Shown here: in pieces, positions 8,118-19,291 of the stretch
Numbering within the stretch: the stretch's first letter is position 1
How the letters are laid out: every line of letters begins with the position of its first letter
NCBI RefSeq assembly: GCF_000744115.1
Contig: NZ_JQLG01000004.1
Location: forward strand, 2,020,190-2,084,189
DNA: 64,000 bases
Reading direction: 5' to 3'
DNA from: Carnobacterium alterfunditum DSM 5972
Lineage (GTDB): Bacteria > Bacillota > Bacilli > Lactobacillales > Carnobacteriaceae
The notes under the pieces: generated by a model
Told to the model about the DNA's origin: nothing
Seen by the model: the letters and a program-made list of their open reading frames with translations, nothing else
Databases searched by the model: none
Position numbers and translations under genes: made by a program

Positions 8118-8681
8118 TTACGAAAGAATCTTCACATCATCGTCGATTTTAAAAGGCTGATCCACATTGATATGATCGTAAAACATGATCCCGTTGATAT
8201 GATCGATTTCATGTTGAATAACAATTGCTTGATAGTTTTTTAAACGCATTTTATGAGCATTGCCCTCTAAGTCAAAGTAAGTAATTGTGATCCGACTGTG
8301 ACGAGGGACATAACCTGGGACTTCACGATCAACAGATAAGCAACCCTCTCCTTCAGTTAAACAAGCACTCTGAACAGAATGGCTGATAATTTTTGGGTTG
8401 ACCATAACAGTACTGATGATTGGTTCGTCGGTTTCTTCTTCGATACCTGGGATATGAACAGCAATCATGCGCTTTGAAATATCTAATTGCGGTGCTGCAA
8501 GGCCCACTCCAGCTCTTAAGTTGTACTCTTCAGCAATTTCTGGGTCTTGGCTATTTTTAAGAAACTGCAGCATATCTTTTCCTAATTGTTTTTCTTCATC
8601 ACTGATCGGTAAAGTTAGTTCTTTAGCCACCATTCTTAAAGTAGGATGGCCTTCTTTGATAATGTCTTTCATCGTAATCAT
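8118..8681 (-). CDS. def: Peptide deformylase
   Basis: 187 residues. This metalloenzyme removes the formyl group from the N-terminal methionine of new proteins. All three family motifs are present: GVGLAAPQ (about 58-65), EGCLS with the metal-binding Cys (about 111-115), and QHEIDH with two metal-binding His and the catalytic Glu (about 155-160). The length and inserts fit the Gram-positive type 2 enzyme. The ATG follows AGGAGTG. It is monocistronic and points away from gdhA. Confidence 0.95.
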   Translation of the reverse strand: MITMKDIIKEGHPTLRMVAKELTLPISDEEKQLGKDMLQFLKNSQDPEIAEEYNLRAGVGLAAPQLDISKRMIAVHIPGIEEETDEPIISTVMVNPKIISHSVQSACLTEGEGCLSVDREVPGYVPRHSRITITYFDLEGNAHKMRLKNYQAIVIQHEIDHINGIMFYDHINVDQPFKIDDDVKILS

Positions 8682-8891
8682 AAATGTTCACTCCTAATGA
8701 TATTTCATATAGTAACTTTCTAAATAAGAAAAATTAGTTATCTATTTCTTCTTATTTATTTTATCAGTAAACTCACCAATTTGCACGAGGTATAAAAATA
8801 CTAAATAAAACTTTTTTTTGTATATAGATTATGAGATAATGGTGAGCATGAAATAGAAATTAGTTTTAAATCGAAATTTTGAGGAGATTAA

Positions 8892-10241
<1,350 letters not shown>

Positions 10242-10245
10242 GATT

Positions 10246-10280
10246 AAAAAGAGAATCCATTGATTTGGGTTCTCTTTTTT
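10246..10280 (+). terminator. Terminator of gdhA
   Basis: Arms AAAAAGAGAATCC and GGGTTCTCTTTTT enclose a short loop and end in T6, five bases after the stop codon. Confidence 0.9.
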
Positions 10281-11900
<1,620 letters not shown>

Positions 11901-11902
11901 AC

Positions 11903-12880
11903 ATGGCACAAAAAACAATGATCGAAGCGATTACTGAAGCGCTTGACCAAGAAATGGAACGCGATCAAGATATTTTGATTTTCGGTGAAGATGTAGGTAA
12001 AAATGGCGGTGTGTTCCGTGCAACTGCTGGTCTTCAAGAAAAATACGGCGAAGAACGTGTTTCAGATACACCCCTTTCTGAATCAGCCATTGGTGGATTA
12101 GCTATTGGGCTTGCTTTAGAAGGTTTCCGTCCTGTTCCAGAAATTCAGTTTATTGGATTCTTATTTGAAGTATTAGACTCGATCGTAGGACAAGCAGCAC
12201 GTACTCGTTACCGTATGAGTAGTACTCGTAACATGCCTATTACTATTCGCACACCATTTGGTGGTGGCGTTCATACTCCGGAAATGCACTCAGATAACCT
12301 TGAAGGTCTACTTACTCAATCTCCAGGTATCAAAGTAGTAGTTCCATCAAACCCATATGATGCAAAGGGCTTATTGACCTCTGCTTTACGCGACAATGAT
12401 CCAGTTGTCTTCATGGAACACATGAAACTATATCGTTCATTCCGTGATGAAGTTCCGGAAGAATCTTACACTGTTCCTCTTGGAAAAGCAGCTATTACTC
12501 GCGAAGGTACAGATGTTTCTGTTATCACTTACGGAGCTATGGTTCGCGAAGCAATCAAAGCAGCTGACGAACTTGAAAAAGAAGGAATCTCTGTTGAAAT
12601 TGTTGACTTAAGAACTATTTCTCCTTTAGATATTGAAACAATTATAGCTTCTGTTGAAAAAACTGGGCGCGTTGTAGTTGTTCAAGAAGCACAACGTCAA
12701 GCTGGTGTTGGGGCTATGGTTATGTCAGAAATCTCTGAACGTGCTATCCTTTCATTAAAAGCTCCAATCGGGCGTGTTGCTGCACCTGATACAGTTTTCC
12801 CATTTGGTTTAGCAGAAAATTCTTGGTTGCCAAATGCAACTGATATTGCTGAAAAAGTAAAAGCAACTTATAATTTCTAA
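11903..12880 (+). CDS. pdhB: Pyruvate dehydrogenase E1 component, beta subunit
   Basis: 325 residues, partner of PdhA in the E1 heterotetramer. Recognisable family segments are [15 protein letters not shown] (about 27-41), ADV-type cofactor contacts around [34 protein letters not shown] (about 113-131) and the C-terminal transketolase domain. ATG 11903 follows AAGGAGAG inside the end of pdhA. A 128-base gap with a hairpin separates it from pdhC. Confidence 0.97.
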   Translation: MAQKTMIEAITEALDQEMERDQDILIFGEDVGKNGGVFRATAGLQEKYGEERVSDTPLSESAIGGLAIGLALEGFRPVPEIQFIGFLFEVLDSIVGQAARTRYRMSSTRNMPITIRTPFGGGVHTPEMHSDNLEGLLTQSPGIKVVVPSNPYDAKGLLTSALRDNDPVVFMEHMKLYRSFRDEVPEESYTVPLGKAAITREGTDVSVITYGAMVREAIKAADELEKEGISVEIVDLRTISPLDIETIIASVEKTGRVVVVQEAQRQAGVGAMVMSEISERAILSLKAPIGRVAAPDTVFPFGLAENSWLPNATDIAEKVKATYNF

Positions 12881-12899
12881 TCTATTCAAAGTGAAATAG

Positions 12900-12934
12900 C
12901 AAATACAATGATTTTACAAAAATTATTGTATTTG
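12900..12934 (+). promoter_or_regulatory. Intercistronic hairpin between pdhB and pdhC
   Basis: A perfect 10-bp stem CAAATACAAT/ATTGTATTTG encloses a 15-base loop and is followed by TTTCTTCTT. It resembles a weak terminator or an mRNA processing/stability element inside the operon. It may set the E1 to E2/E3 ratio; this is inference. Confidence 0.5.
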
Positions 12935-13008
12935 TTTCTTCTTATGTGTTAAAAACTGAGAACCATTTCCAGAAAGAATAGCTAATTAAAGAAGGGAAGA
13001 TATAAAAA

Positions 13009-14625
13009 ATGGCATTTAAATTTAAATTACCAGATGTTGGCGAAGGAATGGCAGAAGGCGAAATCGTAAAATGGTTAGTAGCTGAAGGCGATACAGTTGA
13101 AGAAGAAGATTCAATCGTAGAAATCCAAAACGACAAATCTGTAGAAGAAATTGCATCACCTGTTTCAGGAACAATCAAAAAAATCATGGTTGAAGAAGGA
13201 ACCGTAGCAACAGTTGGACAAGTTATTGTTGAAATCGATGCTCCAGGACATGAAGAGGATGAAGAAGAATCAATTCCAGCTACTTCACCAGCAGCTCCAG
13301 CAGCGACTCCAGCGGCAGCAACTCCTGCAACGCCAAAAGCTTCATCAGGAACTTCTTTCTACCAATTCAAAATGCCAGATGTTGGCGAAGGAATGGCAGA
13401 AGGCGAAATCGTAAAATGGTTAGTAGCCGTCGGCGATACAGTTAATGAAGAAGATTCTGTTGCAGAAATCCAAAACGATAAATCTGTAGAAGAAATTGCA
13501 ACACCTGTTTCAGGAACAATCAAAAAAATATTAGTTGAAGAAGGAACAGTTGCTTTGGTAGGTCAAGCATTATTAGAAATTGACTCTCCAGGACATAACA
13601 CTGAAGGTACAGCACCCGTTGCTGAACCAGCAGCAGCTCCAGCAGCAGCAGGTTCTACTGTAGCGCCTGCTTCAAACGAAAATGTTCTAGCAATGCCATC
13701 AGTTCGTCAATTTGCTCGTGAAAACGATGTAGATATTACTCAAGTTGCTGCAACTGGAAAAAATGGTCGTACAACAAAAGAAGATATTGAAAACTTCATG
13801 AGTACTGGCGGAAAAGCACCCGCAGCTGCACCAACTGAAAAAGTATCTGAAGCTAAAGCTAAGGCTCCAGCAGCTAAGAAAGAAGCAGCACCAGCTAAAG
13901 CGTTCAAATCTAATCAAGCTGAACTTGAAACTCGTGAAGCAATGACTCCAATGCGTAAAGCTATCGCTAAAGCAATGGTGAACAGCAAAGCAACCGCTCC
14001 ACATGTGACTTTGTTTGATGAAGTAGATTCAACTAAATTGATGGCTCACCGTAAACACTTTAAAGATATTGCAGCTGGCAAAGGCGTTAAATTAACATTC
14101 TTGCCGTATGTTGTTAAAGCTATCGTTTCAGTATTGCGTAAATATCCTGCAATGAATGCTTCAATTGACGATTCAACTAACGAAGTTGTTTACAAACATT
14201 ACTTCAACATTGGTATCGCTACAGATACTGATCGCGGATTATTCGTACCAGTTATCAAAGATGCTGATGCTAAGAGTATTTTCTCTATTGCTGGTGAAAT
14301 TACTGAACTTTCCGGCAAAGCTACAGAAGGTAAATTAGCACCTAATGAAATGAGCAATGGTTCAATCTCAATCAGTAATATCGGTTCAATCGGTGGCGGC
14401 TGGTTTACTCCAGTAATCAACTATCCTGAAGTTGCTATTTTAGGTGTTGGTCGTATCGCTAAAAAAGCAATTGTTAATGCAGATGACGAAATTGTTGTAG
14501 CACCAGTTATGCAACTGTCATTAAGTTTTGACCACCGTATCATTGATGGAGCAACTGCACAAAAAGCAATGAACGAATTAAAAGCATTGCTTGCTGATCC
14601 AGAATTATTATTAATGGAAGGGTAA
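13009..14625 (+). CDS. pdhC: Dihydrolipoamide acetyltransferase (E2) with two lipoyl domains
   Basis: 538 residues, the core of the complex, transferring acetyl from lipoyl-lysine to CoA. Two near-identical lipoyl domains span about 1-80 and 117-196, with modified Lys43 and Lys158 in the NDKSVEEIA motif. Ala/Pro-rich linkers at about 88-113 and 200-222 follow each. A peripheral-subunit-binding domain lies at about 226-262 ([15 protein letters not shown]). A second linker leads to the catalytic domain with [12 protein letters not shown] (His-x-x-x-Asp-Gly) near the end. The two lipoyl domains are so similar at DNA level that internal duplication is recent or maintained by gene conversion. ATG follows GAAGGGA. 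Confidence 0.97.
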   Translation: MAFKFKLPDVGEGMAEGEIVKWLVAEGDTVEEEDSIVEIQNDKSVEEIASPVSGTIKKIMVEEGTVATVGQVIVEIDAPGHEEDEEESIPATSPAAPAATPAAATPATPKASSGTSFYQFKMPDVGEGMAEGEIVKWLVAVGDTVNEEDSVAEIQNDKSVEEIATPVSGTIKKILVEEGTVALVGQALLEIDSPGHNTEGTAPVAEPAAAPAAAGSTVAPASNENVLAMPSVRQFARENDVDITQVAATGKNGRTTKEDIENFMSTGGKAPAAAPTEKVSEAKAKAPAAKKEAAPAKAFKSNQAELETREAMTPMRKAIAKAMVNSKATAPHVTLFDEVDSTKLMAHRKHFKDIAAGKGVKLTFLPYVVKAIVSVLRKYPAMNASIDDSTNEVVYKHYFNIGIATDTDRGLFVPVIKDADAKSIFSIAGEITELSGKATEGKLAPNEMSNGSISISNIGSIGGGWFTPVINYPEVAILGVGRIAKKAIVNADDEIVVAPVMQLSLSFDHRIIDGATAQKAMNELKALLADPELLLMEG

Positions 14626-14637
14626 GGTGGATTTAAA

Positions 14638-16044
14638 ATGGTAGTAGGAGATTTCGCAATAGAGTTAGACACAGTTGTTATCGGTTCTGGTCCAGGAGGA
14701 TATGTAGCAGCCATTCGCGCTGCCCAAATGGGACAAAAAGTAGCAATCATAGAAAAAGAATATATAGGTGGAGTTTGTTTAAACGTTGGATGTATTCCTT
14801 CGAAAGCATTAATCAGTGCTGGTCACCACTATCAAGAAGCTTTGGACTCATCTGTTTTCGGAGTAACCGCTGAAAATGTAGTTTTAGATTTTGCTAAAAC
14901 TCAAGAATGGAAAAACAATAAAGTCGTATCAACTCTAACAAAGGGTGTTGAAGGCCTATTGAAAAAAAATAAAGTAGAGATTCTTCGTGGTGAAGCTTAC
15001 TTCAATGATGAACATACTTTACGTGTAATGACTGAAGTAGCTGCTCAAACGTATTCATTTAAAAATGCAATCGTTGCAACTGGTAGCCGTCCTATCGAAA
15101 TTAAAGGATTTAAATTCGGTAAACGTGTAATTGACTCAACTGGTGGATTAGCTTTACCAGAGGTTCCCAAAAAACTTATTGTTGTTGGTGGCGGTTATAT
15201 CGGAAGTGAATTAGCTGGAGCTTACGCAAACTTAGGAGCTGAAGTAACAATTCTTGAATTTGCGCCATCTATTTTACCAACATTTGAAAAAGATATGGTC
15301 AAATTAGTAAAAGATAACTTTGAAAAGAAAAATGTTACGATCGAAAACGGTGCTATGGCTAAACAAGCTGTTGAAACTGAAAACGGCGTTTCTGTCACTT
15401 ATGAAGTTAAAGGCGAAGAAAAGACAATTGAAGCTGATTATGTAATGGTAACAGTTGGTCGTCGTCCAAATACTGATGAAATGGGCTTGGAATTAGCTGG
15501 TATTGAACTTAATGACCGTGGTTTAGTTAAAGTTGATGCACAAGGTCGTACAAATGTTAAAAACATTTATGCAATCGGAGATATTACTCCAGGAGCAGCT
15601 TTAGCTCATAAAGCTAGCTATGAAGCAAAAATTGCTGCAGAAGCAATTTCTGGTAAAAAAGTAGCAATCGATTATAGAGCTATGCCTGCTGTTGCATTTA
15701 CAGATCCTGAATTAGCTGTTGTAGGGTTAACTGCTGCAGATGCTAAGGAAAAAGGATTAGATGTAAAAACATCTAAATTCCCATTAGCTGGAAATGGCCG
15801 CGCATTGTCATTAAATGCTACAGAAGGTTTTGTTCGCCTAGTTACAACTAAAGCTGATGGTGTTCTTGTAGGAGCACAAATCGCTGGTGTTAGTGCTAGT
15901 GATGTTATTGCTGAACTTGCTTTGGCAGTTGAATCTGGAATGGTTGCAGAAGATATTGCTTCAACTATTCATGCTCACCCATCTTTAGCTGAAGTTTCTA
16001 TGGATGCTGCTGAGTTAGCATTAGGTTTACCAATTCATATGTAA
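14638..16044 (+). CDS. pdhD: Dihydrolipoamide dehydrogenase (E3)
   Basis: 468 residues, a flavoprotein that reoxidises lipoyl groups with NAD+. It shows the FAD Rossmann motif [15 protein letters not shown] (about 17-31), the redox disulfide [13 protein letters not shown] (about 43-55), the NAD site [16 protein letters not shown] (about 183-198) and the C-terminal HAHPSLAE segment with the catalytic His. It starts 12 bases after pdhC and is the last gene of the operon. The terminator that should follow is split by insertion sequences. Confidence 0.97.
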   Translation: MVVGDFAIELDTVVIGSGPGGYVAAIRAAQMGQKVAIIEKEYIGGVCLNVGCIPSKALISAGHHYQEALDSSVFGVTAENVVLDFAKTQEWKNNKVVSTLTKGVEGLLKKNKVEILRGEAYFNDEHTLRVMTEVAAQTYSFKNAIVATGSRPIEIKGFKFGKRVIDSTGGLALPEVPKKLIVVGGGYIGSELAGAYANLGAEVTILEFAPSILPTFEKDMVKLVKDNFEKKNVTIENGAMAKQAVETENGVSVTYEVKGEEKTIEADYVMVTVGRRPNTDEMGLELAGIELNDRGLVKVDAQGRTNVKNIYAIGDITPGAALAHKASYEAKIAAEAISGKKVAIDYRAMPAVAFTDPELAVVGLTAADAKEKGLDVKTSKFPLAGNGRALSLNATEGFVRLVTTKADGVLVGAQIAGVSASDVIAELALAVESGMVAEDIASTIHAHPSLAEVSMDAAELALGLPIHM

Positions 16045-16110
16045 TAAAAAAAGCTACGCTATTTGGTAGTCATCTTAATTGTTCCAGTTAGGATGTGTCC
16101 GTACTGAAAA

Positions 16111-16128
16111 AGAGCTTCTCATTCTAAA
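16111..16128 (+). terminator. Left arm of the pdh operon terminator, split by IS3
   Basis: AGAGCTTCTCATTCTAAA here is the exact reverse complement of 19124-19141, which is followed by TTTTTAATTTT. Joining the two without the insertion gives an 18-bp stem with an 11-base loop and a T tail, about 65 bases after pdhD. No other terminator is visible after pdhD. The alternative is that these arms belong to long inverted repeats of the IS. Confidence 0.6.
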
Positions 16129-16187
16129 CGGATTGAAATGGACCCTGTGTCAAGGACATTTTAAAAAAGAGACCTCATGAAACACTC

Positions 16188-16195
16188 AATAAAAG
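16188..16195. repeat. 8-bp target duplication of ISL3 (left copy)
   Basis: AATAAAAG here is repeated exactly at 17696-17703, directly flanking the ISL3 inverted repeats. Eight base pairs is the normal target duplication of ISL3 elements. Confidence 0.9.
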
Positions 16196-17695
16196 GGCTC
16201 TACGTCAAATGGTGTGGATGAGCTAAATTTAGTTGGAAATAACGTCTTGTTTAAGCAGCGTGAGAGAATCTTCTCGCGCTGCTTTTTTTTGCTTTAAAAC
16301 TAATCAAAATACGACATCTAAAGTTCTGAAAATTCCGATAACCATAAGCAACCCGTTTGATGACTTTTATTTTATTGATTGACCCTTCTAAAGCACCGTT
16401 AGAATAGGGATACATAAAAGTATGTTTTATCCTAGGCAAGTGTTTACGCAGGGTTTTAAGGGCAGTCTGCATAAAAGGAGATAACTCTTTAGGAGAAGCC
16501 TTAAGTACAAGGTTTTTAAACCCTTTATAGTCATTTTTTTTAGAATAATAAAGAAGATTTTGATACAAATCATACGTCGCTTTAAGAGTCTCGTCGAGCG
16601 TAAGTAGGTAGTCGATGATTTCTGTATTCGGTAAAGGTTTTTTAAAGAGTCGTTGATAGCGGTAATCCTTAAAATTTAAGTCGTCTGAATCCTTTAACAG
16701 GAGTTGCCAGTACCTTTTAAATTTTCTGTAATTCTTTAAATCTTCTGAATTAGAGGTATGGAATTGTTTCATTGTTTGAACTCTGGTTTGATTCAACGAG
16801 CGTGATATCAACTGAACGATATGGAAACGGTCAATGATCACTTTAGCATTAGGAAAGAGATCTTTAACTAATGTAAAGTAGGCCGCGTTCATGTCTACGA
16901 CAATCGTTTTTACGTTCATCCTCGTCTTATAGGGATAGCGAAGAAAGTGACGGCGTAAAGCTAGTAGCAGCCGAGTTGGCAAGATATCGATTGGTTCATG
17001 TGTGTCTGCATTCGAATAAATAAAGCTCATTTTTCCTTCGACGTTTTTAACGGATTGAAATTCATCGAAAGAGAGGTGTTGCGGCAAGGATTTGAAGGTA
17101 TTTTTAACAGACTGATTGAGTTGTTTCAAGACTCTGTCTACAGTGGTAGGAGAAACAAAATGCCGTTTAGACAGGTCTTTTATAGAAATAGTGTCGGCTA
17201 ATTCAACCGCGATAGACTGTTTGACCCGTTTAGCGATGAAGCAACCTTCTTCAATTTCAGGAGAACGTGCAACAAAGGTAACACCGCATGCTCTACAAAG
17301 AAACCGCTGCTTCTTTAATCGAATAGACGTTGCATAATGAGTCGAACTGACCCATTTAACCCTAGAGGTTAAATACCCATTCTTTACAATAGAGTAGGCG
17401 TGGTTCTTCATCCCACAACACTCACAGTGAGTGGGTTTGTACGTTAAAGTGGCATAGAAAACTTTTGATCTGAACCCTTTGATTCGTTTCTCCTCGCAAA
17501 ATTTTTCATCAAAAAAGATATTTTTATCTTTTAAATCAAGTGCAGTTCGGATACAATTATTATGAGACATATGAATTTTCCTTTCTAGTGGGTTGTCGTG
17601 ACTTTATTCTAACTGGAAAATTCATTTGTTTCTATTTTTTTATAAAAAAATAGGTGCGAATGAATTTCTTCATCCACACCAAAAATTATACAGCC
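16196..17695 (-). mobile_element. ISL3-family element nested in the IS3 element
   Basis: The element is exactly 1500 bp. Its left end GGCTCTACGTCAAATGGTGT and right end (reverse complement) GGCTGTATAATTTTTGGTGT share GGCT and the GGTGTGGATGA block. An 8-bp duplication AATAAAAG flanks it. It carries one transposase gene. A strong hairpin AGCAGCGTGAGA/TCTCGCGCTGCT with T8 at 16255-16285 would stop + strand transcription entering from pdh. Confidence 0.92.
16251..17570 (-). CDS. ISL3-family transposase
   Basis: 439 residues. An N-terminal zinc finger (CECCGMKNH at about 42-50 with CRACGVTF at about 94-101) is followed by an HTH segment and a DDE domain. The latter shows VVDMNAAYFTLVKDLFPNAK (about 225-244), VIIDRFHIVQLISR and the C-terminal NGALEGSINKIKVIKR with the Glu. 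Length and ends agree with an intact element. The ATG follows GAAAGGAAAATTC. The coding end overlaps the hairpin described for the element. Confidence 0.93.
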   Translation of the reverse strand: MSHNNCIRTALDLKDKNIFFDEKFCEEKRIKGFRSKVFYATLTYKPTHCECCGMKNHAYSIVKNGYLTSRVKWVSSTHYATSIRLKKQRFLCRACGVTFVARSPEIEEGCFIAKRVKQSIAVELADTISIKDLSKRHFVSPTTVDRVLKQLNQSVKNTFKSLPQHLSFDEFQSVKNVEGKMSFIYSNADTHEPIDILPTRLLLALRRHFLRYPYKTRMNVKTIVVDMNAAYFTLVKDLFPNAKVIIDRFHIVQLISRSLNQTRVQTMKQFHTSNSEDLKNYRKFKRYWQLLLKDSDDLNFKDYRYQRLFKKPLPNTEIIDYLLTLDETLKATYDLYQNLLYYSKKNDYKGFKNLVLKASPKELSPFMQTALKTLRKHLPRIKHTFMYPYSNGALEGSINKIKVIKRVAYGYRNFQNFRCRILISFKAKKSSARRFSHAA

Positions 17696-18558
17696 AATAA
17701 AAGCTGCTCCCTGTAATGAACAGGGGGCAGTTTTTTCAGATTCCATTGTCCACGTTCATTGTTGTAATAGTCCATATAATCAGTCACAATTGCTCGAAGT
17801 TCTTCCAAATTCCCACAATCTTTATACTCTATTTCATCTTTCAAATGTCCAAAGAACGACTCTTGTGGAGCGTTATCCCAACAGTTCCCTCTTCTGGACA
17901 TGGATTGCCCTAACTGATTATCAGCCAATTTCTTATGGAATTTAGGGCTGGTGTAATGGACTCCCTGATCTGAATGGATAAAGGCATCTTTATGTAGCGT
18001 TGTGCTATGGGCACTCATTAATAAATCAACCGTTGTTAATGAAAGATCAAGTTTTAAACTGTCAGACACATAGTGAGCTAGAATTTCTTTCGTTGTTCCA
18101 TCTTTTACAGTTGATAAATAACCTATAAACCCGCCGGTTCCAGGTAAATAAGTGATATCTGTTAATAAAACTTTATGGGCTATTCCTTGATCAAACTGAC
18201 GTTTCAACTTGTTCTCAACAGTGCTGTGTTCTTTGGTGGCTTTTGCCATTCTTTTATAGGGGTTTGCTTTACGAATAGGACAGAAGATATTAAATTTCCT
18301 CATCAGGCGCTGTACTTTTTTACGATTGACGGTAATGCCCAGAACGTTTAGGAAGTACATTACGATACTTCGAGAACCTTTCTCGTAACCACGGTAGTTA
18401 TAAGCTTCTTCAATTTGAGTTCTCCAGACTTGATCTTCCTCATCACGTGCATTTCTACTGTCTAAACTTTTAACATAATTGTAGTAACCTGAACGAGAAA
18501 CACCCAACGCTTTACAGGCATCTATGAGGGTTCCTGTATAGGAACCCTTGGTTTTCAT
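17686..18558 (-). CDS. IS3-family transposase OrfB (DDE subunit), end altered by ISL3
   Basis: 290 residues with HTH_21 and rve integrase domains. Catalytic residues lie in LLTDITYLP (Asp), FIHSDQGVHY (Asp) and NCWDNAPQESFFGHLK (Glu). The ATG overlaps the stop of orfA in ATGA, so it is coupled or expressed as a fusion by frameshift. The last codons Ala-Val-stop come from the ISL3 inverted repeat. Reading across the target duplication, the original gene would have ended Ser-Val-Ser-stop. The catalytic part is therefore untouched. Confidence 0.9.
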   Translation of the reverse strand: MKTKGSYTGTLIDACKALGVSRSGYYNYVKSLDSRNARDEEDQVWRTQIEEAYNYRGYEKGSRSIVMYFLNVLGITVNRKKVQRLMRKFNIFCPIRKANPYKRMAKATKEHSTVENKLKRQFDQGIAHKVLLTDITYLPGTGGFIGYLSTVKDGTTKEILAHYVSDSLKLDLSLTTVDLLMSAHSTTLHKDAFIHSDQGVHYTSPKFHKKLADNQLGQSMSRRGNCWDNAPQESFFGHLKDEIEYKDCGNLEELRAIVTDYMDYYNNERGQWNLKKLPPVHYREQLLLAV

Positions 18559-19007
18559 TTCATGGATCCTTGAAAAGATTCTGCTAATCTTTTCGCTGTT
18601 TTCTGGCCTCCTTTCGCTCCATTCTGATTTTTTAACAAGTCATTTTCTTGTCCTAATAATAGGATTTTGGCCTGTAACTTTTCAATTTGTTGTTCAAGTG
18701 TTAATGGTGTTTTTCGAGGTCTGCCTGAACAATCTTGTCGTGTATCTTTCAATGCCAAAACACCATTATCACGGTATCTTTTTCGCCATTTACCAGCGAA
18801 TGATCTTATCCTACTTTTACCAATCATTTCCGGATCAAATCCAGCTTCAATAAATAGTTGCTTAGCCGTTTTTGAACCCAATGATTCTGAAACAAAGTAG
18901 CGTTTAAACTCATCGGAATAAGTAATACTTTTCTCCGATACATTTTTAACGTATGGGTTTGCTTTTAAAATTTGAATTTGTTCTGGTGTAAATGTTAATT
19001 TTGACAT
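18555..19007 (-). CDS. IS3-family transposase OrfA (DNA-binding subunit)
   Basis: 150 residues with two HTH segments (about 27-60 and 62-85) that bind the IS ends. A Leu-rich coiled coil follows at about 108-130 (LEQQIEKLQAKILLLGQEND), used for assembly with OrfAB. The ATG follows AAAGGAGCG. It overlaps orfB by four bases on the same strand. No inactivating change is seen. Confidence 0.9.
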   Translation of the reverse strand: MSKLTFTPEQIQILKANPYVKNVSEKSITYSDEFKRYFVSESLGSKTAKQLFIEAGFDPEMIGKSRIRSFAGKWRKRYRDNGVLALKDTRQDCSGRPRKTPLTLEQQIEKLQAKILLLGQENDLLKNQNGAKGGQKTAKRLAESFQGSMK

Positions 19008-19075
19008 TTATCCGCTCCTTTCTGCACGAAGTGCAAGTATTAACCTATTCTTCTTTATATCAGTATACAAAAATA

Positions 19076-19120
19076 GACCCTATAGAGAGCACCTTTTTTT
19101 GGTGTCCATTCTATAGGGTC
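19076..19120. repeat. Hairpin at the promoter end of the IS3 element
   Basis: GACCCTATAGA at 19076 is complementary to the segment ending at 19120, with an inner GCACC/GGTGT pairing around a T-rich loop. The structure sits between the IS end and orfA and may prevent translation of transcripts that enter from outside. Confidence 0.6.
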
Positions 19121-19123
19121 CAT

Positions 19124-19152
19124 TTTAGAATGAGAAGCTCTTTTTAATTTTG
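19124..19152 (+). terminator. Right arm and T tail of the split pdh terminator
   Basis: TTTAGAATGAGAAGCTCT at 19124-19141 is followed by TTTTAATTTTG. Its complementary arm is 3 kb away at 16111-16128 on the other side of the insertions. Alone it cannot form the stem with nearby sequence. Confidence 0.6.
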
Positions 19153-19203
19153 AAAAAATACTGATAAATGCAACATAATAATAGCCACTTGAACGATCCA
19201 TTT

Positions 19204-19212
19204 TGTTATACT
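19204..19212 (+). promoter_or_regulatory. Extended -10 promoter before the LDH-like gene
   Basis: TGTTATACT matches the extended -10 form TGnTATAAT with one change. No good -35 box stands at 17 bases. It is the best promoter candidate between the IS3 element and the gene at 19292. Confidence 0.45.
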
Positions 19213-19291
19213 AGGGTTGTCAAGGTGTTAGTAAATAAAGTAATGAATAAAAAAAAAGAAGTAAGCATGCACGACACTTGGGGGAAAACAA

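Larger units (their letters stand above)
16139..19122 (-). mobile_element. IS3-family element, interrupted by an ISL3-family element
   Basis: The ends are TGGACCCTGTGTCAAGGACA at 16139 and, as reverse complement of the right end, TGGACCCTATAGAATGGACA at 19122. Without the nested ISL3 (1508 bases including one target copy) the element is about 1476 bp, normal for the family. The transposase genes orfA/orfB run on the - strand. A large inverted repeat at 19076-19120 (GACCCTATAGA arms) near the promoter end could block read-in transcription. No clear target duplication is seen at the outer ends. Confidence 0.8.

Noticed and set aside
13699-14004. Long antisense frame within pdhC
   Set aside because: It mirrors the Ala/Lys codon bias of the linker region and has Ser/Phe/Cys-rich composition typical of a shadow frame.
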